Positions 23,265-35,439 of a stretch of 64,000 nucleotides of DNA are shown one piece after another. A model generated the notes under the pieces. It had not been told where the DNA came from. It made no database searches and was given only the letters and a program-made list of their open reading frames with translations. The stretch is from the NCBI GenBank assembly GCA_903813345.2, contig CAIIXF020000003.1, positions 4,363,815 to 4,427,814 of the forward strand, given 5' to 3'. A program made the translations under genes and the position numbers. Source of the stretch: Owenia fusiformis (Eukaryota > Annelida > Polychaeta > Sabellida > Oweniidae). The stretch's first letter is position 1, and each line of letters opens with the position of its first letter.

Positions 23265-24360
23265 TTGTTTACCATGTTTAAATGTAAACCATGATACCAT
23301 GGTATACCATGGTTTACCATGGTCTATCATGATCGGCAATGAAATTACCATCAACTCTGACCATGGTGGCAATGATGTTTTTTTGGTCAATTTTTGACCA
23401 TGGTATACCATGGTATATAATGTTATACCATGAAACATGGTATTTCATGTCCAAAGTTTGCCATCAAATACCATGGTATTTCATTGCCATGTTCCTGACC
23501 ATCATTTACCATGGTATTACCATGGTATATCATGGTTGATTGCATTTCATTGTAAGAAGTGACAATCAAATACCATGGTATTTCAATGCCATGTTCCTGA
23601 CCATAATTTACCATTGTATATCATGGTTGATGGCATTTCATTATGAGATGTGACAATCAAATACCATGGTCATACCATGGTATTTCATTGCCAAGTTCCT
23701 GACCATCATTTACCATGGTATTACCATTGTATATCATGGTTGATGGTATTTCATTGTACAATTTGACAACCAAATGTCATGGTCATACCATGATATTTTA
23801 TTGTTATGTACCTGACCATCATTTACCATGGTATTACCATTATATATCATGGTTGATGACATTTCATGGCATTTCATTGTACCGTGTGACAATCAATTAC
23901 CATGGTCATACCATGTCATTTCATTGCCAAAATCATAACTCTCATTTATCATGGTTTTATCATTGCATTTCATGGTTGGTGGTATTTCGTGGCATTTTAT
24001 TGTCAAACCTGACCATCAAATTCTATTGTCACACCATGGTATTTCATTGCCATAATCATAACTATCATTTATCATGGCATATCGTTGCATTTCGTGGTTG
24101 ATTGTATTTCATAGCATTTCATTGTCAAACCCGACCATCAAATACCATGGTTATACCATGGTATTTCATTGCTAAAAAGAACTCTACAAGAGTCTCAAGT
24201 CTAAAATTGGTCAGAGTTGAAATGGATCATGAAATACAATGAAATACCACGTTTAACCATGAAATGCAATGAAATACAATGATTGATCATGATATGCAAT
24301 TAAATGCAATGGTCTTTCTTGCAATGCAGTGAAATACAATGAAAGGCCATGTTCAAAAAG
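23265..24360. repeat. CCATGG/ATACCATGGTAT-rich tandem array
   Basis: Dense repeats of CCATGGTATACCATGG and TATTTCATTGCCA in units of ~100-150 bp. Each has CATTTACCATGGTATTACCA, ATATCATGGTTGAT and TGACAATCAAATACCATGG. The core is itself palindromic, so the array reads much the same on both strands. No gene. Confidence 0.85.
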
Positions 24361-24639
24361 TATTTTTTACATGAAATATCTTTATTAATAAATGTTGATT
24401 AGATAACCAAATTATTATAATTAGTGATTCTGATATTCATCAAAATCACAACTTTATATACTTTTGTTCCTTTATTTAATAAATTAATTTCTATTATGAA
24501 TAATTAAGTTAATAACCCTAGAAACAATTTTTTGTTTGTTAAACAAATATGCTTTATTTTTGTTTGACTGTTGTCGGTTAAATAGAAGATCAACTTAATA
24601 TTTTGTAAGTCAAACCTCCAGTCTTCGATTAAACATCTT

Positions 24640-25330
24640 GACTGTACTTCATTGCATTTGATGGTTTGCAACCATGAAATACTGCAAAATAGCAGTATTT
24701 TTAAATGCAAAATTTTAAGTATAGTTCCAACAATATTATTATATATTATTATGAGCTTTTGTGATAATTAAATGGCTCCATTGCATATCATGGTTAAATG
24801 TCTAGACCATGATATCACTGCATTTGATGGTATTTGACCATGAAATACTGTGAAACGGTGGTATTTTTTAGATACAAAATTACATGTTAATTGACCATGG
24901 TATACCATGGTATATCATGATCGTTAAATGGCACCATTGCATTTCATGGTCAGAAGCGTTTTTTTAACATGGAGTTTGCCATTGAAAAAATACTGCCGTT
25001 TCACAGTATTTCATGGTCAGAAACCATCAAATGCAATGATATCATGGTCAAGAAACCATCAAATGCAATGATATCATAACTGAGAACTTGACCATGATAT
25101 CATTGCATTTGATGGTTTCTGACCATGAAATACTGCGAAACGGCAGTATTTTTTCAATGGAAAACTCCATGTTAAAAACGCACTGTTAACAATGAAATGC
25201 AATGGTGCCATTTAACGTTCATGATCGGCCATGGTATTACCATGGTATTTCATTGCATTTCATGGCCATATACCATGGTATACCATGGTCATACCATGGT
25301 ATACCATGGTATGGCCATGGTCCATTTCAA
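24640..25330. repeat. Large hairpin (arms 24894-25052 and 25087-25242) with related flanking units
   Basis: The left arm holds TCGTTAAATGGCACCATTGC, AACATGGAGTTTGCCATTG, AATACTGCCGTTTC and GAAACCATCAAATGCAATGA. The right arm has the same phrases inverted, ~90% alike over ~157 bp, with a 34-bp spacer. Single partial arm copies precede it (24640-24710, 24790-24890). CCATGG palindromes continue to 25320. Confidence 0.85.
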
Positions 25331-26100
25331 CATGGTACCTATAACACTTCTAAGTATGGGATAAAACGTTGTATGCATCATAAGGGATCCAGAATATTTA
25401 CACAAAGGATAGCTATTTTTGTAGAATAGTTAACATGAGGGAATAGCAATCCTAACTATCTTCGCTAGATCATTTAATTGTATATATGCAATTATTGCAT
25501 TACTATTACTAGATGGTTGGCTTTATGCCTTTTATTTAGTTCATTTTTTGAAGGAAATTCTCTTTAAAATATGAAGTGCCTCGATCTGCTGCATCATGAT
25601 TTCCAATAGGATAGTTTCTAAATAGCAGAAAATCAATGAAATCAAGTGCTGCCATCTTTTATTCAGATTTTAATTTGGGCTAGAGTTCCATTCACTTACA
25701 TGCTAAAATCTTGGAAAAGTGGCTTAATTTCATGATTTATCAAAGAAAATGTGTTAGTTGAATCTGTATAAAACTTGAATGACATACCACATGCTGACCC
25801 TGTATATGTAAATGTTGTAATTAAACATGCAAATGTCTATTAGGTTTTAAAGAATTTTAGCATTGCATCTATGGATATTTGGCCCAAGTTTTTTTTAATT
25901 GTCATAGAAAATTATTCAAATTACATAGCTGCGTACATCAAAGCTATTATAGGAGAAAACATATCACTGAATTCAAATATGCCACTTAAAAGAAGGTAAT
26001 GTAAGTCATTAGAGGTCTAATATGCAAGTCTCTTAAAATCTCACGAAAAACGAGATTTAGTGAGATTTCAAAAGCTATATGGAAACTATGCTATTCAGTA
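25331..26100. other. Non-coding interval
   Basis: No gene or clear repeat recognised. Confidence 0.45.
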
Positions 26101-26109
26101 CGCTTACAG

Positions 26110-26530
26110 AGTTGAGAAGATGCAACCCAATAAACTAGATGCGAGTAGAATGATCTTGATTGCATCATTAAATATCCAAAATTCAGTCAAAGTGATGTCA
26201 TATTTGAAATACATCTAAAAATATGGTTTCGAAAATTGTTTATCAACTTTGAAAATTTAACATTTTTTGAAAATGTGACTTCTCGTTCGGGTTGATTCCC
26301 CATAGACTCCATATTACAAAATCACAAAAAGTGAAATATCTTTTCTTCTATTGGATATATAACATTTTCATTTACTGGACATACTTTAATTTGCATAACT
26401 ATTCGATATATTAGGGCTATATGAAAATTGAACCACTTAAACAGATGCAATTTAAGTTAAAGGGAACTTTCTACTATACCCGCCATGCTATCTGACCCAA
26501 GCGAGCCACCTGGTGGGGAAACTGGTAACT
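26110..26530. repeat. Dispersed repeat, second copy at 54015-54310
   Basis: Shares AGATGCGAGTAGAAT, TTTGAAAATTGTTTATCAA (first letters vary), TCGGGTTGATT, GGGAACTTTCTACTATACCC and GCCACCTGGTGG-like text with the 54-kb copy, in the same order. Possibly an old transposon; no frame. Confidence 0.65.
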
Positions 26531-26879
26531 ACCAGAGATCACGATAGTTGAAAAAACTTGTTAGCCATTGTGGCTAAATCTTCCAAAAAAATTTTCGCCA
26601 ACCAAAATATGAATTAGCCATTTTGAAAAACCGTAAAAAAGGGAACATTAAAATGATCCAATGTCTGATGATGACAGTTTCACTTTCAGTTTCACTTTTC
26701 AAAATCATATTCAGAAATAAAAAAACGTCAATTAAAATTGAATGTTAAGCATCTGCCGCGAATGTGATCGGCATTTCACATAGTCTGCACGGTGTAATAT
26801 CACCAATTCGTTTACCTTGTGATATCGGAGTCCCAAAATACTTCCAAACTGCTGACTTTTTCGACTTAGATGCCGGCTC

Positions 26880-29452
26880 GATTTTTCAATTTCTTTCCTA
26901 CATCCGGCATACTGATAATGCACTCGATTTGCGAACGACGATGAAGAAATTTACGAACAAGTATTACCGAGTGATCACGAGGCAGTCCTATGTGATATAA
27001 ACCTAAAAATGAAAATTCAGAAAAAGAAGCCTCGTAAGGTCCACATATACAAGCGGGCAGAATGGACTGGACTTAAAGAGACTCTACGATCTAAGTTCAG
27101 CGAATTCAAAGAGAACTGTGAAAGTAGATCAGTTGAAGACAACTGGTCCTCCTTCAAATCTACATTAATATCGTCAATCAATGAGCATATTCCAAGTAAA
27201 ACTTTAAGTGGGAAATTCAAAGTACCCTGGATTACCACCAGGATACTGAGAATGATCCGACAGAAACAAAGACGATATAATGTTGCCAAACGTTCAAATG
27301 AACCTCATCATTGGCATAAGTACAAATCACTACGGAAATTAATCCATAGTGAAATTCGTAAAGAACATCAGCGCTACATCAATGATCTGCTTGACATTGA
27401 TGAAAGCGAAATCATAAATGAGAATGTTCAGCACAAAGGTATTACCAAACGCTTCTGGAGCTACATAAAGTCTAAACGCAAAGATGCATCAGGTATCAGC
27501 GTGCTGCGTAACAAAGATGGCGACGAAATAACAGACGCCGCCCAGAAAGCAAACATCCTCAATGACCAATACAATTCTGTATTCACAGATGAGGATGCCA
27601 CTCTACCGACAATGGTACCTAGTCAAATTCCTGAAATGCCAAATATCAAAATTTCGACAAAAGGAATTCACAAATTGCTAACTGGCCTGAATCCATCAAA
27701 AGCCACTGGACCCGATCTTATTCCGACTAGGGTCCTGAAGGAATGCAGTGACAGCATATCACCATTCCTTCAAATAATTTTTCAACAGTCTATCGATGAA
27801 GGCTTAGTGCCTTTGGACTGGAAACATGCCAATGTTACTGCTATCTATAAAAAGGGACGAAGAGATGAGGCTGTGAATTACAGGCCTGTATCTCTGACGT
27901 CAGTTCCATGTAAAATAATGGAACATATTATATTCCATCATGTTATGGCCCACTTTGACCTCTATGAAATTCTAGTAAAATTCCAACATGGATTCAGGTC
28001 AAAGCACTCATGTGAAACACAACTTGTCAATACAATAGAGAATATAGCTCGGGCCCTCGACAACAATAAACAAACAGACATGTTGGTATTAGACTTTTCC
28101 AAAGCGTTTGACACGGTGGCTCATGAACGCCTCTTGCTCAAACTCGACTATTATGGAATTCGCAATAATAACTTTAACTGGTTCAGATCCTGGCTTGTGG
28201 GAAGATCACAACAGGTAGTGCTCGATGGTGAATCAAGTTCAAAAACTCCAGTAAAATCATGAGTTCCTCAAGGAACAGTTCTTGGACCACTCTGTTTCCT
28301 TGTTTATATCAATGATATGGGCAATAACCTATCATCCTCAGCCAGTCTTAAGCTTTTTGCCGACGACAGCCTTTTATTCATGACAGTCGAAAGCAAGCAA
28401 GATGCATTAACACTACAGGAGAATCTTGATAAACTGGTCTCCTGGGCATCAACATGGCAAATGAAATTCCATCCATCAAAATGCTATGTGCTAAATATTC
28501 ACAAAGGTAAATCCCCTATCATGCACACTTACACCATGCTAGGGGAAAACCTTAAGTCGGTAACACACATCCCATACCGAGGAATTGACATCACAAATAA
28601 CTTACGCTGGACTACACATATTCAAACTATTGTATCCAAAGCCAATAAGGTGCTTGGATTTCTCAGGCGCAACCTCCATCAATGCCCTGAAAAAGTGAAG
28701 GCTCAGGCGTATAAGTCACTAGTCCGGCCTAATTTAGAGTATGCCAGCTCGGCATGGGATCCATACCGACAAAAAGATATTGATATGTTGGAACAGGTAC
28801 AGAGAAGAGCAGCCAGGTTTGTAACCAAATGTCACTCAAGGGAACCAGGCTGCGTCACCAAAGCTCTTCAAGACCTACAGTGGGAGCCACTGAAGGAGCG
28901 TCGAGAGGCTGCTAGAGTTTTCCTTTTCTACAAAGGAAAGCAGAACCTAGCAGCCATCGACGTGCCTCCATACTTCCGCCAACAGATCAATACCAACACT
29001 AGGTTGTATCATCCTTCTAAGTTCATACAACCATCAGCTAGAACGGATGCATACAAATTTAGCTATTTCCCTAGGACAATAGCTAAATGGAACACTCTAC
29101 CTGGTGACATCTTAGATTGTGACAGTCTAAGTAGTTTTAAATCATCATACTATGCCTATGTCAACAACTGCAATTAAATAGGTGTGTTTTTAATATAGAT
29201 CTATGTTTTAATGTAAAGGGTCCCCAGTGCACAGCAACAAGCCTGCACTACTGGTAAAAGGGGGTGATGTCAACGCGGTTAGCCTGACAGTCTCCCCAGG
29301 TAAAATGAGTTGTAAACCATAGATCTATTTTTAAATGTTAAGGTTTTAAATTATATTCTATTCAAATTCTATCACTGTTAAATTATATATCTGCTTCATA
29401 TGGGCTTATTAGCCTTTTGCAGATTATTGACATAGACATAGACATAGACATA
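26880..29452 (+). mobile_element. Non-LTR retrotransposon, CR1/L2/Jockey-like, 5' truncated
   Basis: A single reverse-transcriptase frame is followed by a ~275-bp 3' end and a short tandem tail (GACATA)n at 29428-29452 rather than poly(A), a habit of CR1/L2 elements. The left limit is uncertain. An endonuclease tail is recognisable from about 26890, with HTDNALDL in one frame and then LPSDHEAVLCDI in another, so most of the endonuclease is missing. An inverted 3' fragment of the same family lies at 13302-13570. Confidence 0.85.
26922..29177 (+). pseudogene. LINE reverse transcriptase ORF with one internal stop and a 5' frameshift
   Basis: The frame runs through the end of the endonuclease (LPSDHEAVLCD), a linker, then reverse transcriptase. 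Motifs seen: NPSKATGPDLIPTRVLK, NYRPVSLTSVPCKIME, QHGFRSKHSCETQL, LVLDFSKAFDTVAHERLL (motif A), VPQGTVLGPLCFLVYIND, KLFADDSLLF (catalytic FADD), then a C-terminal region with RPNLEYASSAWDPY. TGA at 28260-28262 stands just before VPQGTVLGP, where the family has Gly. Otherwise the frame is open to TAA at 29175-29177. Upstream of ~26920 the frame is lost by a stop (TAA at 26916) and a frame change. One stop in 2.2 kb suggests fairly recent inactivation. It lies in intron 1 of the TINAG-like gene, opposite strand. Confidence 0.88.
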
Positions 29453-29994
29453 CCATTTACCTGGAATCGCGGGTCCGTTAATAACACTTTTCAATGCAAA
29501 GTGTAATCTAGGTACGAGGTAAGTGAAAATATTTAATTTTTCAGAACGAAATCGGAGGTGTTCCTCGCTATTTATACACGTTTTTGTAACATTCCCTCAA
29601 AATATACTGTGGTAGCGTGGTTAAAAGAGAGGGAGATGTTATTGGTTAAAATTATGAGCTTTATTCATAGTTAATTATGGGGGCTGTAAAACATCTGTCT
29701 TTACAATGAGTCTTATAAGAAATAAACTTTTATGTCGAAAGAAAGATGGCGTTCTAGTAAAAATCTCTACATCTTGATTATACTTGGAATTGTCTCATGA
29801 AAGGGGGGGGGGGATAATATCACCTTAAGAAATATAACACGACAAAAGTTTTAAATAAAGAAACATATTTACAGGTGTATATATTGTTAAGATATTAAAG
29901 ATAACAATGACAACAGTACAGTAAAAATTAGTTATGAATATTCAAATTGTATTCTGGGAGAAGTCTTTGTATATGAAGTGACTAACATGGACTA

Positions 29995-30118
29995 ACAATG
30001 ACTAGCACGAATTATAACAAGTGACTAACACGAGCTAACAAGTGACTAGCAAGTGACTAGAAAGTGACTAGCAAGTGACTATCAAGTGACTAGCAAGTGA
30101 CTATCAAGTGACTAACAC
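29995..30118. repeat. Microsatellite, ~11-bp unit AAGTGACTAGC
   Basis: About ten units of AAGTGACTAGC / AAGTGACTATC / AAGTGACTAAC in tandem. Confidence 0.9.
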
Positions 30119-31840
30119 GAGCTACATGGTTGGAAATTTGCAATATGACTGCCGGAATTTCCAGAGACTGGGAAAGCTGGACTGTGGGGTACTTTGGGAA
30201 GGGGAAATACATCTCTCTAATAGGATACATGGTCCTGGGACTAGAGTAGATGTAAAGGGGATCCTGGGCAACTTTTGGGCCGGAGCATTATATACATTTC
30301 AAGGTAACTTTCATGTCAAATCTCATAACAGAATGTCATAAAACATATATCAATTTGTTGATCATCATTTGATTAATACAAATATATATTTACCTAACAC
30401 CAATAGAGTCGAAATACTGCAAAATCGATCGAAACGCAGGAGATATATCCATTAGCAGCCTTACAGTTGAAATCTAAACAGAACACAAACCAAACTTCTC
30501 AACTGAGGAAAACCTTACGCCGAATACTAACTTAACAAACAAAAGTATTTCATACCTAATACTGATATCAAAATATGATGAACATAAATAAACATGTTTA
30601 AGAAGCTGTGATTAAAGTAAATTGCTTATAATTAATGCTAATTACTGGATCAAATCTTGGAACTATATTCTGCACTATTTGCTTTTAATATCAATACGCC
30701 ATCACTGAAATGTTTCTTGCTAGAGATTGGCATTCTTCTTGAGAGTGAATATCAGCTGAATGCATATAAACGTACAACTTATAAACGATTAAAGTTAAAA
30801 TCTAATTAAATATAGAGATAAATACAGTAACAGCACACCAAATAATAAGAGAAATTATATTATAAGTATATATGAATTTGGTGGGTTGTTACATTTTTAT
30901 GCATTTTAGGGAAGGAATGTATGTACCGATATTAACCCATTCTGTCCCATGTCCCGAACCGAAGCATCCGGACCGAAATTCGGACCAATATCGGGAAACC
31001 GTGACACTTCTAATTCGCCATAACTGCGAAATACCTTTACATATTTTTCGCCACCTCTTTCGAAAATTCGTGATTGGCGAATGGCGAACGTCTACCGTGA
31101 TCTCTGTAACTACCTACTCGCATTTGCGTTATTTGAATCCCTATATATGCAACTATAATGATTAATATAGTATGAAGTTGACGCTAGAACCTATTGACAA
31201 AGTATGAATATTCTGTATAACAGTTCAAGAAAATCAACGCTATAAAAGTTTAGGGAATAACACACCAAGTGGCTCGATTGTGTACTCGTGTGGTAAAATT
31301 CTAAAATCCCCAAAACAAGAAAGGAATTCTGAATATCTTAAATATTACACAAAAGATAAGAGAACTCATATATTCTAAATAAGCTTACTTTAACATAAAA
31401 TGTTTCTTTAACACAAAATTAAAATATCTTGGAAAAGTACTATCATAGGCAATAATGTTATTTTAAAAAGAGGTGATGAAAATGTAATTGATCTAATGAT
31501 TTCAGCCTTTGCATACAATAGCTATAAATCTTGGCTAATTAGCAAAGAAATCAATTCCACAAGATTATGGAACACTACACTATATTATTCAATTGCACAA
31601 CTTTGTCTTTATGGAAAGTCAACCTGTGATATAAAGAATCTCTGATCTTATATACATATTAAGCTAAAAACAGAGGTGCTCATGCTGTCATCCTAGTCAA
31701 ACCTTGTATATGTAACCCCACTTTCAAATCTTTGGGGAAAATTGTACTTTCCTTTTGTTATGAATAAAATATATTATACATTTATTCTAAATATTAGAAA
31801 AGATGAGAAGAGTGAAATTAAATACAAATATAACTATATG
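30119..31840. other. Intron interval, one open GC-richer stretch
   Basis: 30119-30305 (+) has higher GC and reads without stop (e.g. RLGKLDCGVLWEGEIHLS), ending at TTTCAAG followed by GTAACT. There is no convincing acceptor or homology, so I do not call an exon. The remainder is AT-rich and empty. Confidence 0.3.
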
Positions 31841-31847
31841 TACTTAC

Positions 31848-31923
31848 TGATGCTAACTTGAGCTTGTGTTATAGAAATAAATAACAAGCACCACAACAGT
31901 CCAAATAAATGAAGACTCGCCAT
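31848..31923 (-). CDS. TINAGL1: TINAG-like gene, first exon copy 1: signal peptide (best candidate)
   Basis: ATG at 31923 opens MASLHLFGLLWCLLFISI, then TQAQVSI: a short n-region, a hydrophobic core and a likely signal-peptidase site after TQA. The exon ends in phase 1 (A) at donor GTAAGT, which fits exon 2 (A+AT = Asn, then Asp-Cys). Of five copies this one has an intact frame, a good donor, a TATA-like box and a CCAAT box. It is also the nearest to exon 2. Linkage to exon 2 is inferred from phase, strand and the need for a secretory leader, not proved. Confidence 0.65.
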
Positions 31924-32215
31924 TCTATGTTTTAATTGTTAATCGTGCTATCACTGCCTAACTATAGCCACGTTTTGATGTTGATCTTGTTATTTCGGAT
32001 TTAAATGTATGTCTTCCGTATATGAAATAAAGTTTATTTTATTAAATGCGTATTACTATTGTCTTGATATGCTGCAGTTTTCTCTGTCTCGTTGCTCTTT
32101 TGAATAAAACGGAATTGTCTAGCATTACAAGCTTAGTTATTTAATGATAATGTGTCTTTCTTAGTTCCGCCTTTATATACTCCTCTACAAAAAGTTTCAC
32201 TGCTCTGATTGGTTG
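31924..32215 (-). promoter_or_regulatory. Promoter region of first-exon copy 1 (TATA, CCAAT)
   Basis: On the minus strand GTATATAAAG (32171-32180) is a TATA box ~250 bp before the ATG, and CCAATC (32207-32212) lies ~30 bp further upstream. The region between is conserved in copies 2, 3 and 5 (phrases like ACTCCTCTAC, GAATAAAACGGAATTGT and TTGTTATTTCG on the plus strand), consistent with a shared core promoter and 5' UTR. Confidence 0.6.
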
Positions 32216-32689
32216 CTAGCTATTAGTCGATGTGTCATTTTCTGAACCTTTGAATCTGTAAAAACACGATGTTTTATTGTGGAATCACTATCATAAGGGT
32301 TTTATGAAGTGATTTAGCTGGGTTGGACAAAGGGCAACCTTGGGGAAAAAATTATATATGTAAATGAAGATGGCCATGTTATAAAAGCGATTTTTGAAAG
32401 CCTTTGACTCAATTGACCATACTATTTTGTAATAAACTTACAAACGATGAAATCAACTGTGGAATAGTGGTAACATGGCATAATAGCTAAGAACACCAAC
32501 ATATTGTCTCATCCAACCATACTTCATTAATTACACATGGTGTGATTCAGGGATTTGTTTCATGTTATATTATTTTTCTATACATCAAACACCTGCATAA
32601 ATCAAGTAATTTATTGATTTCTTTGTCACTATTGGTGATTACACACATCAAATTTCATCTTACAAAATGTTTGATATCTCTAAATATGC

Positions 32690-33376
32690 TAAACATGCAT
32701 ACTATATAATATGTACACTTATCTGATAAGTTATTTTTATATATTTTAACATTATCTTATTCATTGAAGCTAAAAACATGGGTCTCCAGGTCCCAGGGCT
32801 ATCATTTTTCCTTTCTAAGATATGTTAGAAATTCAATAATTGGCAACCCAATTAAATTACTAAGAATTTAAGGAAACCAACAATTAGTCACTCCTTTGTA
32901 CTGCAAGCTTGATAAACAAAATATTTTGAATAAATGCGAAATACCAATAATAAATATGCTAATTTGCATTTATGCACAATATCTAAAAAGTTATCATTGT
33001 ATCTTTTAACATTACCGTATATCTGACTGACCCTGAAAACATTTTGGCTAATTTGCATATAATGTAGTACATTAAAATATAATAAATAATTCTTGTATCT
33101 TTTTACATTATCTTATTCATTGAGCCTGAAAACATGGGTATAGTAAGGGCACAACAATTGTGATGTTATCATTAATAATGGCTGCCTTTATTTACATATA
33201 TCATTTCCCCTGAAATTAGTTATTTTTTTGGCAACCCAATTAAATCAATAAAGAAACCCTTAATTAGTTAATTAGTCAGCAATTTTCAATGTATTACAAA
33301 CTTGATATGGAAAATATCTGAATAAATACGATATTTCAATCATAAAATATGCTAAGTTGCAATTATGCACTCTATC
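32690..33376. repeat. Degenerate ~200-bp direct repeats, interrupted by a G-rich insertion
   Basis: ATCTTATTCATTGA..CTGAAAACATGGGT recurs near 32755, 33010 (diverged) and 33110, and resumes at 35092-35145 after the G-rich block, showing that the block was inserted into the array. Confidence 0.6.
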
Positions 33377-33377
33377 T

Positions 33378-35090
33378 TATAAGTTATCAGGCCCGTAAGA
33401 CACTTTCCTCCAAGGGGGTGCAGTTTTTAATGAAGAGAAAATAAAATTGTCATTTTCTGCGTTAAACAAAGCACGTAAGTCAGAGGGAGGAGGTCAGTTA
33501 CTCTCTATATTAAGGCCACGCAGCCTATTTTGTAGTATTTTATTGTCTTCATATTGTTTTTAGACTAAATATTGTATGAGCAATTTGGAGAAATATTGGA
33601 ATAGGGGGAGGGTGTGCTAGAAGGCAATAGAATCAATTTAAAGAAATTTTGATTTTTTAATCATTTTCTTCTTAGGGGAGCGAGTGGGCAGCACAGGAAA
33701 ATTTTACTAATTCAAGATGCTGTCTGATTAATTCTGAGAGTGCCCCCCCCCCCTACTTTCACTTTCAAAGTGTATGAGTCAATAGAAAATGTGTTTTTGG
33801 GAGGTTTCAAAGAGGATAAAAGGTTTAGGTGGGGTGGGGATACCAGAGGGGGAGCAAGGGTTTTCCTTCAGAAACATTGACCATTTCAAGGTGCTATTTG
33901 ATGATGTCTGAGCACTTTAAGTGTCTGAGATAATACATGAGATTCATATTTTTTGAATTGTTTTGTGGGGGTGTGATGGCTGACCAACTCTCCTAGAAAT
34001 TTTTACAATTTTAAGATGACATTTGGTGCTTTCTGTTCACTTTTAAAGTGTATGAGTCAATAAAAGAAATGAACAACAATCACAATTTTTTGCACCCCCA
34101 GAATTTTTTCAAATTGTGGGGGTGCCAAAGGGGGAGGTAGGATTGGGGTGCCAAAGTGGGGAGCAAGTGTTTGTCCCCCATATCTGTCCCCCAGAAACAT
34201 TGACCATATAAAGGTGCTATTTGATGAAGTCTGAGCACCTGAAATGTGTCTGAGACAATACATGAAATAAATTCAGAATTTTTGTTCATTTTGTTTTGTG
34301 GGGGATGTGAGAGGTTGCCTACTTCCTTAGATGCTATTTGGTTCTTTCTGGGCACTTTTTAAGTGTATGAGTCAATAAAAAAGATTAAATCACTTTTTTG
34401 GGAGGGGGCGAAGGGGAGGTGGGGTGGGGATGCCAGAGGGGGAGCAAGTGTTAATACCCCAGAAACATTGATTTTATCAAGGAGCTATTTGATGATGTCT
34501 GGGCACTTTAAAAGTGTCTGAGACAATACATAAAATAAATTCAAAACTTTTCAATTGTTAGTGTGGGGATGTGAGGGGTGGCCCACTCCCCCTAGAAAAT
34601 TTTACAATTTTAAGATGCTATTTGGTGCTTTCTGGACACTTTAAAAGGGTATGAGTCAATAAAAAAAGATGAGAAAAAATCATAATTTTTTCAATTTTTT
34701 TTGGAGGGGGGGTGTCCAAGGGGGGATCCGGGGGAGGTGGGGTGAGGATGCCAGAGGGGGAGCAAGCAAGTGTTAGTCCCCAAGAAACATTGACTATATC
34801 AAGGAGCAATTTGATGATGTCTGGTCACTTTAAAAGTGTCTGAGACAATACATAGTAAATTCAGAACTTTTCAATTGTTAGTGTGGGGTGTGAGGGGTGG
34901 CCCACTCCCCCTAGAAAATTTTACAATTTTAAGATGCTATTTGGTCCTGTTGGGCATTTTCAAAGTGTATGAGTCAATGGAAAAAAAATTAGAGAGAAAA
35001 ATATTTTTCAAAAAAAGAATTCCATAATTTTTTTTTTGGGGGGGTTGTCAGAGGGGGGTCGCCCCCCCCCCCCCCATCTGACAGCCATGG
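33378..35090. repeat. G-rich tandem array, unit ~270-320 bp
   Basis: Units carry GGGGATGCCAGAGGGGGAGC, AGAAACATTGA, GAGCTATTTGATGATGTCTG, AAAGTGTCTGAGACAATACA and CCCCCTAGAAAATTTTACAA. About four to five copies are present. The block begins AGGCCCGTAAGACACTTTCC and ends CATCTGACAGCCATGG. No gene; stops in all frames. Confidence 0.75.
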
Positions 35091-35439
35091 TTATTCTTGT
35101 ATATTTTAACAATATCTTATTCATTAACCCTGAAAACACAAGTTTAGACAAATTAATTATGCTGCTTTCATTTTTACATTTCAAGATATAGAAAACAATC
35201 AATATTTCAATAATGGCCTCACTAATTAGCCTATATTATTTTTTCCCCAAACTAACTTTTTGTCCAACCCAGCTAAATCTCTTCAGGCAACCCTTATCGT
35301 CATAAATTAACCAAAAACCATCGTGTTTTTAACAATTCATAGGTTCACTATAGGATGCATAGGAGTGACAAATGGACTATATTAGGAATAGCCACATCGG
35401 ATCATCCCTATAATTTTAAACTTAAAATCTGCAATTATA

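Larger units (their letters stand above)
32222..35385. mobile_element. Possible 3.1-kb element with ~130-bp inverted ends
   Basis: 32235-32360 (GAACCTTTGAATCTGT, AAACACGATG, TTTAGCTGGGTTGGACAAA, GGGGAAAAAA) is repeated inverted at 35235-35350 (TTTTTTCCCC, TTTGTCCAACCCAGCTAAAT, CATCGTGTTT, CATAGGTTC). It directly abuts the copy-1 promoter. The interior is repeats only (32690-33380, 33378-35090). Confidence 0.6.

Noticed and set aside
23163-24101. Several frames rich in HGIPWY/TMVYHG
   Set aside because: Translation of the CCATGGTAT palindromic array, alike on both strands.
30872-31165. 97-codon plus-strand frame
   Set aside because: No family resemblance, no splice support, composition like surrounding intron.
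33378-35090. Proline/glycine-rich minus-strand frames
   Set aside because: Produced by G/C runs in the tandem array; interrupted and not conserved between units.
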